64,000 nt of DNA from Sphaerulina vaccinii (lineage: Eukaryota > Ascomycota > Dothideomycetes > Mycosphaerellales > Mycosphaerellaceae). How positions within the stretch are numbered: the first letter of the stretch is position 1; each line of letters opens with the position of its first letter. Shown here piece after piece: positions 23,070-32,452 of this stretch. The DNA is taken from NCBI GenBank assembly GCA_022570795.1, contig JAKUDP010000010.1:558001-622000 (forward strand), read 5' to 3'. Under the pieces are notes generated by a model, which worked only from the letters and a program-made list of their open reading frames with translations, was not told the origin of the DNA and ran no database searches. Position numbers and translations under genes: made by a program.

Positions 23070-24435
23070 TCAGAACTTCATCTCAAGCGCAGGTTCAATC
23101 CTTCCAACGCACTCCCCAAAGCCAACGATGCCGTACTTCTCCGACCCGCAATGCCCGGTCATGCTCACAGTGTCGCCATCCTCCAAGAACGTGCGTGTCA
23201 CCCCACTGGCAAGTTCCACAACCTCCTTACCATTTTCTGTAATTTCTAGCAGAGCGCCCTTCTCGTCCCTCGTCTTGCCGCTGATTGTCCCAGAGCCCAT
23301 GAGGTCACCAACGTTGAAAGGGCAGCCTCCGACCGTATGATGCGTCAGCATCTGTGGGAAAGAGAACAGTAATTGAGTCGCGGATGTCCGGGATAGGACA
23401 GTCGTATAGCCCTCGTTTGGAGTAATCGCGAAGGATAAGTCAATCTTGTAATGCGATTCCCTGTCTTTTTCGTCAAGATATGGCAGCAATTGCGTATCGT
23501 CTGGTATCCCAGAAGTCCTGAATGGTTCAAGAGCGTCCATCAGAACGACCCATGGTGAGATCGTTGTCGCAAAGTTCTTCGAATTGAAAGGACCTAGGGG
23601 CACATACTCCCATGCTTGGATATCTCGTGCAGACCAGTCATTCATGAGCACTACGCCGAACAAGTGGCCAGGAGCGTCTCCGATAGTGATTGGCTGACCC
23701 ATAGCATTCGGCTTGCAAACGAAACATCCCAGCTCCAGCTCGATATCGAGCTTCTTGCAGGGACTCATAATCGGTTGCTTGATCTCTGCTGTTGGGTTGG
23801 ATAGGATTTGTCCTGTGGGTCGTATGATGGGTGTGCCTGAGACTACGACAGAGCTTGCACGTCCGTGATAGCCGACTGGGAGGTGTTTGTAGTTGGGTTG
23901 TAACGCATTGGCAGGACCTCGAAAGAGTACGCCAACGTTGTAGGCATGGTTCAGTCCAGCATAGAAATCCTTGTCGATAAGTCAGCTTACATCATCGACT
24001 ACATGTTGCCTCGCGGTTCCGTACACGTACCGTATAGTCACCAATCTGCATGGGAAGATGCATCTTGACCTGGTCGAGAGGAAGGAGTGCCTGCTTTTGC
24101 AAGGCTTCGTTTTGCTGTAGAACGTCTGGGAATGGGCCATTTCGCATAAGGATACTTTGCAGATATTCGCGCACTACCTTGTGGACTGGTCGTCCAAGAG
24201 CTGCAAAGGCGTTCAGGGTCGGCTGTGAGAAAACTGCTTGATGAGGTTGGATCGCAGAGAGCTTCGAGAAGCCATTGCCTTGCGCGAAGGCATGGAGATC
24301 CAAGGCATAGCTGCCAATGGCAATGGCAGTTCGTTTCTGATCCGAGGCTGGTGTTGTTATGATGCCAAAGGGGATGTTGTATAATGAGAAGTGACTGATG
24401 GGGTCAATCTGCAGCCAGCTTCTCATGCGTGCCAT
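23070..24435 (-). CDS. fahA: Fumarylacetoacetase
   Basis: Two exons, 24435-24031 and 23969-23070, 434 aa. The start MARMRSWLQIDPISHFS fits the family better than the TTG just upstream. The junction restores MQIGDYTDFYAGLNHAYNVG, with the metal-binding Asp of DYTDFY. Further: LPVGYHGRASSVVVSG (catalytic His in GYHGR), ELELGCFVCKPN (metal-binding Glu), VVLMNDWSARDIQAWEYVPL and FGTISP-like FATTISPWVV. The product cleaves fumarylacetoacetate to fumarate and acetoacetate, the last step of tyrosine and phenylacetate breakdown. Divergent from hmgA with a 430-bp shared upstream region, the arrangement known from Aspergillus nidulans. Confidence 0.96.
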
Positions 24436-24865
24436 GGTCAATCGTACGGAGGATTCGTTTGGGTGAAGTCAGTATTCAGTAGTGGCCTTCTCAGTCACAG
24501 TCACGGAGGACGACCTGAAGCTGTGATCCGGTGTGTGTATGACACGGCCCGAGACGCGAAGTTGGTGATGATGATGAACATGTTGGTAGCTTTGATAGAT
24601 GGGATCCATTCTGCTCGAGGTCAAGGTGGACAGCTGCAGTGAGCAAAATCTAGCGGTATTGATTCCGGTGTTCTCCACTCACGCTTATTTGCGGTGATGA
24701 CCTCGACCAACACATCAGCATGAGCCTGATGTAGGCGGAACTGTACACGGAAGCTCTCCTGCTGCTGTGCGTTACTTTGGAAGTAGCTGCCAGACATAAT
24801 AGCACGTCAATAGTCGGATGGAAGGCAAGTCATGTCATGCATGTACTCTTTTCACATCACTCACC
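24436..24865. promoter_or_regulatory. Divergent promoter fahA/hmgA
   Basis: 430 bp between two divergent pathway genes; co-induction by phenylalanine, tyrosine or phenylacetate is expected from the known Aspergillus pathway. Contains several CGG/CCG triplets (for example cggaggacg and gatccgg around 24505-24530) that could suit a Zn2Cys6 factor. No defined operator is claimed. Confidence 0.5.
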
Positions 24866-26281
24866 ATGCCCGTCACACAGTTCGGCCTCCCCGAGAAGTA
24901 CAAATACCAAAACGGCTTCGGCAGCTATCATGAGACCGAAGCAGTAGAAGGCGCTCTCCCCACTGGAGCCAATAACCCTCAAAAGCCTCCGTATGGCCTC
25001 TACAACGAGAAACTGTCTGGCACAGCTTTCACAGCACCTCGCCATGAGAACAAACAGACATGGCTCTACCGCATCCTCCCAGCGAGCGCCCACTCCAACT
25101 TCGAACCACGCGAGAGCGCCTCCTACGATCTCAACCCGGGCGGTCTACGAGATGCAAAATGGCATCAGATCCCTAATCAACTACGCTGGAACCCCTTCGA
25201 TCTCGATGAAACAGTAGACTGGGTACACAGCTTGAAGTTGGTGGCAGGCGCAGGTGACCCTACAATGAAGAGTGGTCTTGGTATATTGATATATGCTGCT
25301 GGAAAGGATATGGATGAGAAGCATGCGTTCTACAGCGCAGATGGTGATCTTCTCATCGTACCACAACATGGAGCATTGGATATCCAGACCGAGCTTGGAA
25401 ATCTCCTTGTTCGCCCTAATGAAATCTGCGTTATACCTCGAGGAATCCGTCACAGAATAACATTACCTGAAGGTCCTGTAAGAGGCTACGTTCTTGAGTT
25501 ATATCAAGGCCATTTCGAACTTCCCGAACTGGGACCCATAGGTTCCAACGGTCTGGCCAATGCCCGCGACTTCCAAGCACCCATTGCCTCCTTCATCGAA
25601 GACACAGACAGCGAACATACCCTCTTCGCAAAGTTTGCCGGCACGCTTTTCACCGCAAAACAAAATCACACACCTTTCGATGTCGTAGCCTGGCATGGGA
25701 CATACTATCCATATAAATACGACCTCGGACGGTTCAACACCATCGGCTCTATCAGTTATGACCACCCAGACCCCAGCATATTCACTGTCTTGACAAGTCG
25801 GTCAGACCATCCTGGCACTGCGATAGCCGACTTCGTGATCTTTCCGCCTAGATGGTTAGTTGCAGAAGACACTTTCCGTCCTCCATGGTACCACCGCAAT
25901 ACCATGTCTGAATTCATGGGCTTAATTGGCGGCCAATACGATGCGAAGACTGGAGGTGGCTTCCAGCCCGCAGGCGCTTCTCTACACAATGTCATGTCTG
26001 CTCACGGTCCGGATGCGAACACGCATGAGAAGGCTAGCAGCCTGGAGTTGAAGCCGGCGAAGGTTGGTGAGGGCAGCATGGCTTTCATGTTCGAATCATG
26101 CCTTATGGTGGGTGTGACAGAATGGGGACTTAAGCAGTGCCACAAGGTACAGGAAGACTATAATGCTGAGAGTTGGGAGCCGTTGAAGCCGCATTTCACT
26201 ACGAAAAACTTGGCTAGCCGGTCAAAGGCGAATGGATCGCATGATGAAGCAGACAAGCAGGCGCTACCACACTACTCGTAG
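24866..26281 (+). CDS. hmgA: Homogentisate 1,2-dioxygenase
   Basis: Single exon, 471 aa. ATG at 24866 in context tcaccATGc is chosen; upstream in-frame codons are leader. Family blocks: KYQNGFGSYHETEAVEGALP, QNSPQ-like NNPQKPPYGLYNEKLSGTAF, WLYRILP, DGDLLIVPQHGALDIQTELG, PRGIRHRITLPEGPVRGYVL, AWHGTYYPYKYDLGRFNTIG and PPRWLVAEDTFRPPWYHRNT. The iron ligands are His and Glu of WYHRNTMSEFMG and a later His in the SAHGPD region. It opens the ring of homogentisate to maleylacetoacetate. Maleylacetoacetate isomerase, the step between this enzyme and FahA, is not encoded in the window. Slightly longer than the A. nidulans enzyme because of a charged C-terminal tail. Confidence 0.97.
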   Translation: MPVTQFGLPEKYKYQNGFGSYHETEAVEGALPTGANNPQKPPYGLYNEKLSGTAFTAPRHENKQTWLYRILPASAHSNFEPRESASYDLNPGGLRDAKWHQIPNQLRWNPFDLDETVDWVHSLKLVAGAGDPTMKSGLGILIYAAGKDMDEKHAFYSADGDLLIVPQHGALDIQTELGNLLVRPNEICVIPRGIRHRITLPEGPVRGYVLELYQGHFELPELGPIGSNGLANARDFQAPIASFIEDTDSEHTLFAKFAGTLFTAKQNHTPFDVVAWHGTYYPYKYDLGRFNTIGSISYDHPDPSIFTVLTSRSDHPGTAIADFVIFPPRWLVAEDTFRPPWYHRNTMSEFMGLIGGQYDAKTGGGFQPAGASLHNVMSAHGPDANTHEKASSLELKPAKVGEGSMAFMFESCLMVGVTEWGLKQCHKVQEDYNAESWEPLKPHFTTKNLASRSKANGSHDEADKQALPHYS

Positions 26282-26346
26282 TGATGCGTTGGTCATTGTA
26301 CTGTATGAGCATTGAGGTCGCATAGTAAGCTGTACGAACTATCTCT

Positions 26347-27051
26347 TCAAATCCCATAAGTTCCACTCATACTGAACGTCAACTCCTCCGGATTCCCCTT
26401 GACATTGATATTGTCGCTCGTGATCCGCAGGCTGTTGTATCGGCACTGATAGACACGGTCAGCAAGGACGAATCACGAGAGCATCAACAACTAGACAACG
26501 AGATCGCTCACCGAAGTCTCCACATATCCAAAGATACCTTCAAACTCAACACGCGAGAACTTCTTCATCTTCCACTGTTTCTTCGCATCTTTCACATTCG
26601 AGAAGATTTCATCAAAGACTTCTCGGCAAGGTACCATTCCTTGATAGCTCCATTTCGTTTTGCCTTGCTTACACGAAGGTTGCCATTTCATTTGTTTCTT
26701 GATTTCCTTGTTCACAAGTAGAGAGATGGAATCAGCCTTCGCGGCGATCTTTTCTGGTGTCCAGTTCGAAGCAGCATTACCTGAGGTCGGTGCCAGAACT
26801 GGTGCTGGAGCTGCTTGTGCTTTGGCTAGTGCCTCTTGTAGGACAATCACCTTCTGGACTAGTTCTTCGTGGCCCAAGGCGGAGATTTCTTCTTCTGTTA
26901 GGTGAGCTTCGTCACAAATTGTCTCAGTCGTTCTAGGTTTCTTGGAGAAGGCGGCATCGAGGGGACCTTCTTGGACTTTGCCTGAGAGTGTGTCAGTTTC
27001 AGTGCTGATGATCCCTGGTGAGGAGACTTGCGTTTTGGTGGCATGATTCAC
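26347..27051 (-). CDS. Hypothetical conserved fungal protein, start unresolved
   Basis: Two exons, about 27051-26512 and 26445-26347, joined across a 66-bp intron: the junction gives FGYVETSCRYNSLRITSDNI and the protein ends SMSGTYGI. The middle holds a Glu/Ala-rich helix (ALGHEELVQKVIVLQEALAK) and a compact C-terminal domain containing KKQMKWQPSCKQGKTKWSYQ and VPCREVFDEIF. I do not recognise the family. No ATG occurs in this frame near the 5' end (the first possible codon is a GTG at 27051). An ATG at 27044 opens another frame (MPPKRKSPHQ), which looks like a common nuclear-protein start. An extra intron or upstream exon must therefore be missing from this model. Tail to tail with hmgA, 65 bp apart. 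Confidence 0.65.
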
Positions 27052-27642
27052 TGTGTGCTGGGAGTCAGTATGTGAGGTGCGTGCTGTAGTTGTTCAGAAG
27101 GTCGTAAGGAAGGGACGCGTGGCGATGCATACTATACGCGTGAGCACAGACGATGTTATTATATGGTTCGAAGGACGACAAGGAGCAGAAATGTGATGTA
27201 TCATTTACTCCTGCTGGCCGGCTCGTGGAGTGATCTGTAGCTGATGAACATGGCGCTCTGTTGAGACATCATGATCTTCAGAGGATCGTCCAGCACTGTG
27301 GCTTATCTTGATGTTGAGCTCGACATGTTTGTCGCCTCTGAAGAGTTTAGTCGTGATGATGTTCGTGAAGCCATTGAAAACAGAGGTAAGATCTGGATCT
27401 TCGGGAGCAGATCCGAAGCGTGGGGATCAATGTTGTGTCCTTCACGCGACTTCATGTTTTGCCCAACAACATCCACATCTCTAACACTCCAAACTCCTTT
27501 GCAAAGGCTACAGACTGCTCCGGGAATCAATTTTGCATCAGCGTAGGGACTTTCAGGCCATCGGCCCAAGTACACCGCCCAGCTTGAACGAAAACGCGTC
27601 GAGCAAAAACGCGTCTTTGCATTGCAGAGGACGACCGCAGAA
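27052..27642. promoter_or_regulatory. Divergent intergenic region upstream of the Whi5-like gene
   Basis: 591 bp between divergent genes. Just upstream of the Whi5-like start, gaacgaaaacgcgtcgagcaaaaacgcgtc (27588-27617) contains two ACGCGT elements about 18 bp apart (27595-27600 and 27611-27616). ACGCGT is the MCB element bound by MBF, a G1/S transcription factor. Confidence 0.55.
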
Positions 27643-28705
27643 ATGGCTAGCCCAGGATCTGGCCCAGGGACAAACGCGACAGCAATTCCAGCTCTGCAAC
27701 CAACACCTCGTCGCATCCTAGGCGATGTCTCTACCAATGTTCGAAGTATGGCTATTCTCAAGCCACAGGACAGCTCATCATCAGAAGACTTCTCGTTGAA
27801 GCGAAGTCTGTCATCCACGCTCGATAACGACTCTGGCTTTACTTATCTGAAGAAGAGGAAGCTCTCGAGTGATCGAGATCTCTCAGTAACGCGCACACCG
27901 AGCCAGGAGAATCTGCAAGCACCCAAGATTACCGCTGAAGCGGCGAGACCTCTGCCAAACCCGGTGCAGGTATGTTATCTCGATTCGTAGGTATGGATCG
28001 CACATTGATGATGCCAGTATACCAAAGCCAGCCGCTTCTCTCAGCCTACCCTGTTAGATGCACCTACCAGATCTATCGACGAGGATGCAGGCAGCGACAC
28101 ATCAATTGAACGGAAGTCCTTCTCCTCACTCATCAACTACGACCCGTCCTCGCAGAATGCTGCAAGCTCGCAAGACCAAAAAAATTTGTTTCGTGGTCCT
28201 TCCTATGCTGAGCAATTAAAGTTACGACTGCAATTAGCTACGTATAAGATGCGAACGTGAGTGTGCCAAATAAGTGCAAACAGCACTCCTTCTGACTCTC
28301 GTGCACAGGAACCAGGTACATGTGCCTTTTAACGATCTGCGAGAGAACAGTACTCCTCCAGAGACTCTACCGAACTGCTCAGAGGCCGAAGAAGTAATAG
28401 CACAACTGCGTGCTGAAGCGCAACTCAGAATGCCACCTGTGGTCCAACATCCGCATGCTTCCTTTGCGCCGTCATTGACGCTCTTTCCTACGCCATCACT
28501 TCATCCGACAAACTACAGTAGCCGGATGCTTTACGATCGAGAACAATGCTTGCGTAGCTCGCCCCCAGCTCCTCATCGGATACCTCGTGGACTGGCCACT
28601 CCGGGTGCTCAGCGTCGAGACATGCCAGAGGAAGAACTGACGAGCAGTATCGTCAAAGGTCGGGTTGCGGAAGGACTACTGGACCTCAGCAAATATGGCG
28701 TCTGA
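27643..28705 (+). CDS. Whi5/Nrm1-like G1/S transcriptional repressor
   Basis: Three exons, 27643-27969, 28018-28256 and 28309-28705, 320 aa. The key element is YAEQLKLRLQLATYKMRTNQ, which spans the second intron; this matches the short Whi5-like (GTB) motif that binds SBF/MBF. The rest is Ser/Pro/Thr-rich and disordered, with CDK-type sites (TPRR, TPSQE, TPPE, SSPPAP). The N-terminus has a KKRK basic patch at YLKKRKLSSD, a candidate nuclear localisation signal. Proteins of this kind restrain G1/S genes until phosphorylated by CDK or act in feedback on MBF. Two MCB-like ACGCGT boxes upstream fit cell-cycle regulation of its own gene. Family confidence rests mainly on the single motif. Confidence 0.78.
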
Positions 28706-28862
28706 GCTTTGCAGAGACTCTTCGGAGGCCTTTTTCTGGTCGCCGATATGCCAAACAAATGAATGCAAGGCATTGAGATGACTAAGCACAGCAGACTTCA
28801 ATCTCCCTTTCGGATCTATCTAGTCTTGCTCCAAACATACCACAACATCATACCTATCATTC

Positions 28863-30087
28863 ATGCCACCAGATACCAGAGAGCTCGCCGCCGTGGCGGA
28901 AGAGCTACTCATTGGTGTCGGCTCCAGACTTTCTTCTTGCGATGTGATACAGAGACTATGGCAAGGGTATGGCTATATCTGCCGAATCAAGGCAAACGAC
29001 AACAAGGGAGCTGAACAGTCCTTGATCCTGAAATACATCAAGCCGCCTACAGCTGGGAAAGTGGATTCAGAAGGCCATATCAGGAAGATCATCAGCTATG
29101 AAGTGGAACAACATTTCTATTCCCACTTGGCTCCAACACTCCCATACGAAGCAGCTGTTGCGAAATGCTACGCCAGTGTAAACCAGGATGGCAAAGTTGC
29201 CTTATTACTCGAAGACTTGCGAAACGACTACCCTGTAGCTGGCGAGAAGAGAGCGAGTCTGGACGAAGGTCAGGTGTATGCTACGATCAAGTGGCTAGGA
29301 ACTTTTCATGGCTTCTGGTGGAGTAGGTCGGACCAATTGAGGAATGAAGGCTTGCGACTACCGCCACTCCAGGAAGTGCAGCAGATCCTCCCTCGACAAG
29401 ACAAGCGAAGTGGCATATGGCTCAATGGAGGATATACTTATCTCGCAACTCGCACTTCAGAGTATGCTTCGTTAGTTGAAGACGAAGACTCTGAGTGGTC
29501 ATCCGCACTTTGTACACCAGTTCCGAACTCAGATCAAAGTACAGCACAGCTTGTTGCTCGAGCTCTCTCACCTGCAAGCGGTATTCTTAGGGAGTATGAA
29601 ACACTTATACACGGAGACGTTAAGGTAAAGTCCGCTTTCAATTGTCAACAAGGAGCCGACTGATCACATCTAGTCCGAAAACCTCTTCACTTCTCTCTCC
29701 GGACCAACCTGCGGAGTTGCATTCTTCGATTTCCAGTATGTTGGCCTCGGCTGCGGAATGAGCGATCTTGCGAAACTGTTTACTTGTTCTGTGCCTATAC
29801 AATCACTAGTCGACTCCTCATCCACCGTGCCCGAAAGCCTTGAGATGGGCGAAGGAGAACGAGCTCTACTCGCGCACTACCAACAGACTCTGGAAGCCGT
29901 GTCGGCAAAGAAGTATCCTTGGGATGTGCTCGTGATGCACTGGAATACTGCCTTGGTGGACTGGCTGAGGTTTCAAGCATCCTGGGGCTTCTGGGGCAAC
30001 ACCGAATGGCTCGAAGCGAGGGTCCGGCATATACTGAGTGATCAGGAATGGGTCGACTGGCTCTTGAAAGTTACTGAAAATGCTTGA
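28863..30087 (+). CDS. EcKinase/CHK-like phosphotransferase
   Basis: Two exons, 28863-29624 and 29674-30087, 391 aa. N-lobe: RLWQGYGYICRI and LILKYIKPP, where the Lys of LKYIKP is the likely ATP-binding residue. ALLLEDLRNDYP is typical of the EcKinase (ecdysteroid kinase-like) and CHK families. The catalytic loop is formed across the intron: LIHGDVKSENLFTS with Asp and Asn. GVAFFDFQYVGLGCGMSDLA has the magnesium-binding DFQ in place of DFG. C-terminal W-rich helices follow. The fold phosphorylates small molecules in bacteria and insects; the fungal substrate is unknown. Confidence 0.85.
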
Positions 30088-30143
30088 AAGAGAGGTTGAG
30101 GCCTGCCAATGAGAAGCCAATGTCCAAATATCGAGTCGACTAC

Positions 30144-30180
30144 CACAGGGGTTCGCAAGATCGGCTGACAATTCGCGCTA
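30144..30180 (+). repeat. Left terminal inverted repeat of the MITE
   Basis: 37 bp; reverse complement recurs at 30541-30577 with one mismatch. Confidence 0.9.
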
Positions 30181-30540
30181 GTTACTGTATGGATCCACAC
30201 TTTTCTAGTCTCTATACCTCGACAACGAACGACAATAGGATAATGTTTATATGACAGGATATACTCAGCTTCATGCTGCGATTTATACGCGACTCCTCCG
30301 GTCAGAATCCGTTGTGGTTCGAGCCCGCTAGAAAAGTCGCTTGGTCTATTTGGCGGAGCCCAACCGTATCTCCGACTTTACACTTCCCTGCTGCCTCCAA
30401 TCTTCGAGTAAGCAAGACAAGTTGTAATATAAAAATGCTCGCAGCGTTATTTCCTACAACATTGTCTATATAAACTACTCCATAATGTTGCTCTAGAAGG
30501 ATATACTAGACGCTAAAGAGGGTGGGGTTTTGGTGATGCT

Positions 30541-30577
30541 TAGCGTGAATTGTCAGCCGATCTTGCGAACCCCTGTG
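30541..30577 (-). repeat. Right terminal inverted repeat of the MITE
   Basis: 37 bp; reverse complement of 30144-30180 with one mismatch. Confidence 0.9.
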
Positions 30578-30936
30578 CTACGAATACCAATCTCTATCGC
30601 AAGCCGAACCTGGGTAGCGACTTGCCAGAGATAGCGTTGAAGTGATTGCGACACCTTCCAGAAGGAGATCTCTTGAAGTCTGACGAGGAGGCGCAGTGTA
30701 GCACTGAAGGATCAAATCTTGGCAGCCCTAACACCAAACAGGAACACCGCATTCCTTAGCTGCATATGCAAGTATGATTCATTCTCACTCACAAGGGTCC
30801 CTCATGCTCACTCACAGTTATTCATAAGCTGTTCATTCTCAGGCCAAAGTTACGCTCTCTATCGACGCGCTTGAACACTTTATTCTTTCTTGGACTCCCG
30901 GCCTCAGAGCTAGAGGCCGCCCACTCAAATACAACA

Positions 30937-30999
30937 ATGCCAAACGCCGGAGCAGACGAGACCGCGGCAAGGAACCAGTGGACTACTACAACAATGTGA
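30937..30999 (+). promoter_or_regulatory. Possible upstream ORF of the bZIP gene
   Basis: ATG at 30937 opens a 20-codon frame (MPNAGADETAARNQWTTTTM) that stops with TGA at 30997-30999, 109 bp before the bZIP ATG. Its context (aacaATGcc) is acceptable. Leader ORFs control translation of GCN4/cpc-1 type bZIP genes. Whether this one is in the mRNA is not known. Confidence 0.4.
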
Positions 31000-31108
31000 C
31001 TGGCTACAAGAACCCTATCACTACAACGATCTATCGCAATACAACGAACTTTTGGACTTCCCACTGGATACCTCTATCTACGACAATGACTTTGCTGTGC
31101 ACGATGAC

Positions 31109-31558
31109 ATGGGCAAGCATCAATCACCCGATCAGGCCTGGCTTGCCGAGACTGCAGCTCTCTTCGGCAGCGCTGGCGACGAGACTCTGAATGACAACGG
31201 CTCTCAAGCACAAGACAATATGGCCAACGAGATCAGCTTCGATGATAGCATGCTCTTCACGCCTGCTACCACAACCATACCGAGCGGTAGCAGCAGCCAA
31301 TCTCCTTCCACGTCAACTTCACCAGCTGAGAGAACGAACAAGGCCACATCAAGCCAGCCAGAACCCAAGAACAGAGTCGAGAAACGACAGCGAAACACAG
31401 AAGCTGCACGACGCTATCGACAACGAAAGGATGACAAGGTGACTGAGCTGGAAGCGGCTTTGAAGGCGATGACGCAGGAGAGAGATGAGTTGAATCTGAA
31501 GCTTGCTAGAGCTGAAGCTGAAGTTGGTGTGTTGAGGAGTATGGTAACGAAGCCGTAA
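31109..31558 (+). CDS. Small bZIP transcription factor
   Basis: From ATG 31109 the frame gives 149 aa. The C-terminal part is a clean bZIP: basic region EKRQRNTEAARRYRQRKDDK followed by the heptads VTELEAALKAM, LNLKLARAEAEVGVLRSMV. The middle is Ser/Thr/Pro-rich and probably an activation segment. The basic region resembles the GCN4/IDI-4-type fungal factors. The true N-terminus is uncertain: the same frame is open upstream to about 30915 and encodes protein-like sequence (PYHYNDLSQYNELLDFPLD) but has no ATG. A missing upstream exon or a non-AUG start would add it. The MITE lies 530 bp upstream of this ATG. Confidence 0.8.
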   Translation: MGKHQSPDQAWLAETAALFGSAGDETLNDNGSQAQDNMANEISFDDSMLFTPATTTIPSGSSSQSPSTSTSPAERTNKATSSQPEPKNRVEKRQRNTEAARRYRQRKDDKVTELEAALKAMTQERDELNLKLARAEAEVGVLRSMVTKP

Positions 31559-32452
31559 ATCAGAATCTTGTTTCTCATTTCTCTCCATCTCCTGCATTCT
31601 GTCAATAGAAGACTTCGCCAAGCTCGGTACACCCAGCCGCGAGCCCTATTAGGCGATGGTAACCCCAACTCAATCACCTGTTGCTCTGCTGAGTCCGTTC
31701 ATGGTGCAGCTGTATCAACGCACTGATAAGACTCGGCCAAGCACACTTAGCGACCTGGGGGCCCAGCCTGGTCGCGTACTTTTGCGACGCATTTTTGATG
31801 CTAATGTAAGGACAAGAAGCAACTGACCTGAGTTCCAGCAAAGCACGGCATCATCACGATCTGTAACTTATCAAGAACGAGCACCCCACAATCATATGGC
31901 ATTGGACAACTCAGCCTCACATGGTCTAAGATAACCCCATATCCTTGTACCTATCGTCGTTCGAGCAAGGCAGCACCTTGGAGAACCTCGATTTCGTCCG
32001 AACGAAAGAACTGCAACAACAAAGGACGAAGCTCCCGCAATGCGCCTCCTCCGAGACCATCGTCCACTAGCGACTGATGTACAATACCACTAGAGTCTTA
32101 TCAATGTTACAGTAGCACTCCGCAGCTTGCTTTACTGCGTGGTGATAGGGCAAAGCACACGTGCATACCACAAGCAAGATCAATCTATATCCTGATTGGC
32201 ATGTCTGCGCCACAAGAGAAATGCCCTGGACGCGTCCAGCAAGCTTCGATAAGACATGAGATTGCTGGCCAATGGTTCCATGGGGTCGCGGTAGTTGGGT
32301 TAGGTCTGATCTGTGTCGCGTGGCATTGATAGCCATTCCAACTCAAGGGCTTGCTACATGCTCCATTAATAACGATTCCTCGCCCACATGTACTAGAGCT
32401 TGCGCGTCGCATGAAGCAACTTCTCCCGATATCGCCTTCTCAACACCTCCTC
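31559..32452. other. Intergenic region upstream of the permease
   Basis: 894 bp, no gene seen. It includes the bZIP 3' flank and the permease promoter. Confidence 0.45.

Larger units (their letters stand above)
30144..30577. mobile_element. MITE-like non-autonomous DNA transposon (434 bp)
   Basis: The element is bounded by 37-bp terminal inverted repeats, 30144-30180 and 30541-30577, that match at 36 of 37 positions (one G/A difference at internal position 32). Each starts CACAGGGGTTCGCAAGATCG. Both sides are flanked by CTAC (30140-30143 and 30578-30581), a possible 4-bp target-site duplication; a TA duplication with one extra base is an alternative. The 360-bp interior has no open frame of use and is more AT-rich than its surroundings. 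It lies in the 3' flank of the EcKinase gene and upstream of a bZIP gene. High TIR identity suggests fairly recent insertion. The superfamily cannot be set from this copy alone. Confidence 0.85.

Noticed and set aside
30312..30335. T-loop-like sequence ggttcgagcccgc in the MITE, hinting at a tRNA-derived element
   Set aside because: No acceptor stem, D-arm or A-box could be placed around it, and the element has perfect-type TIRs instead of a SINE tail.
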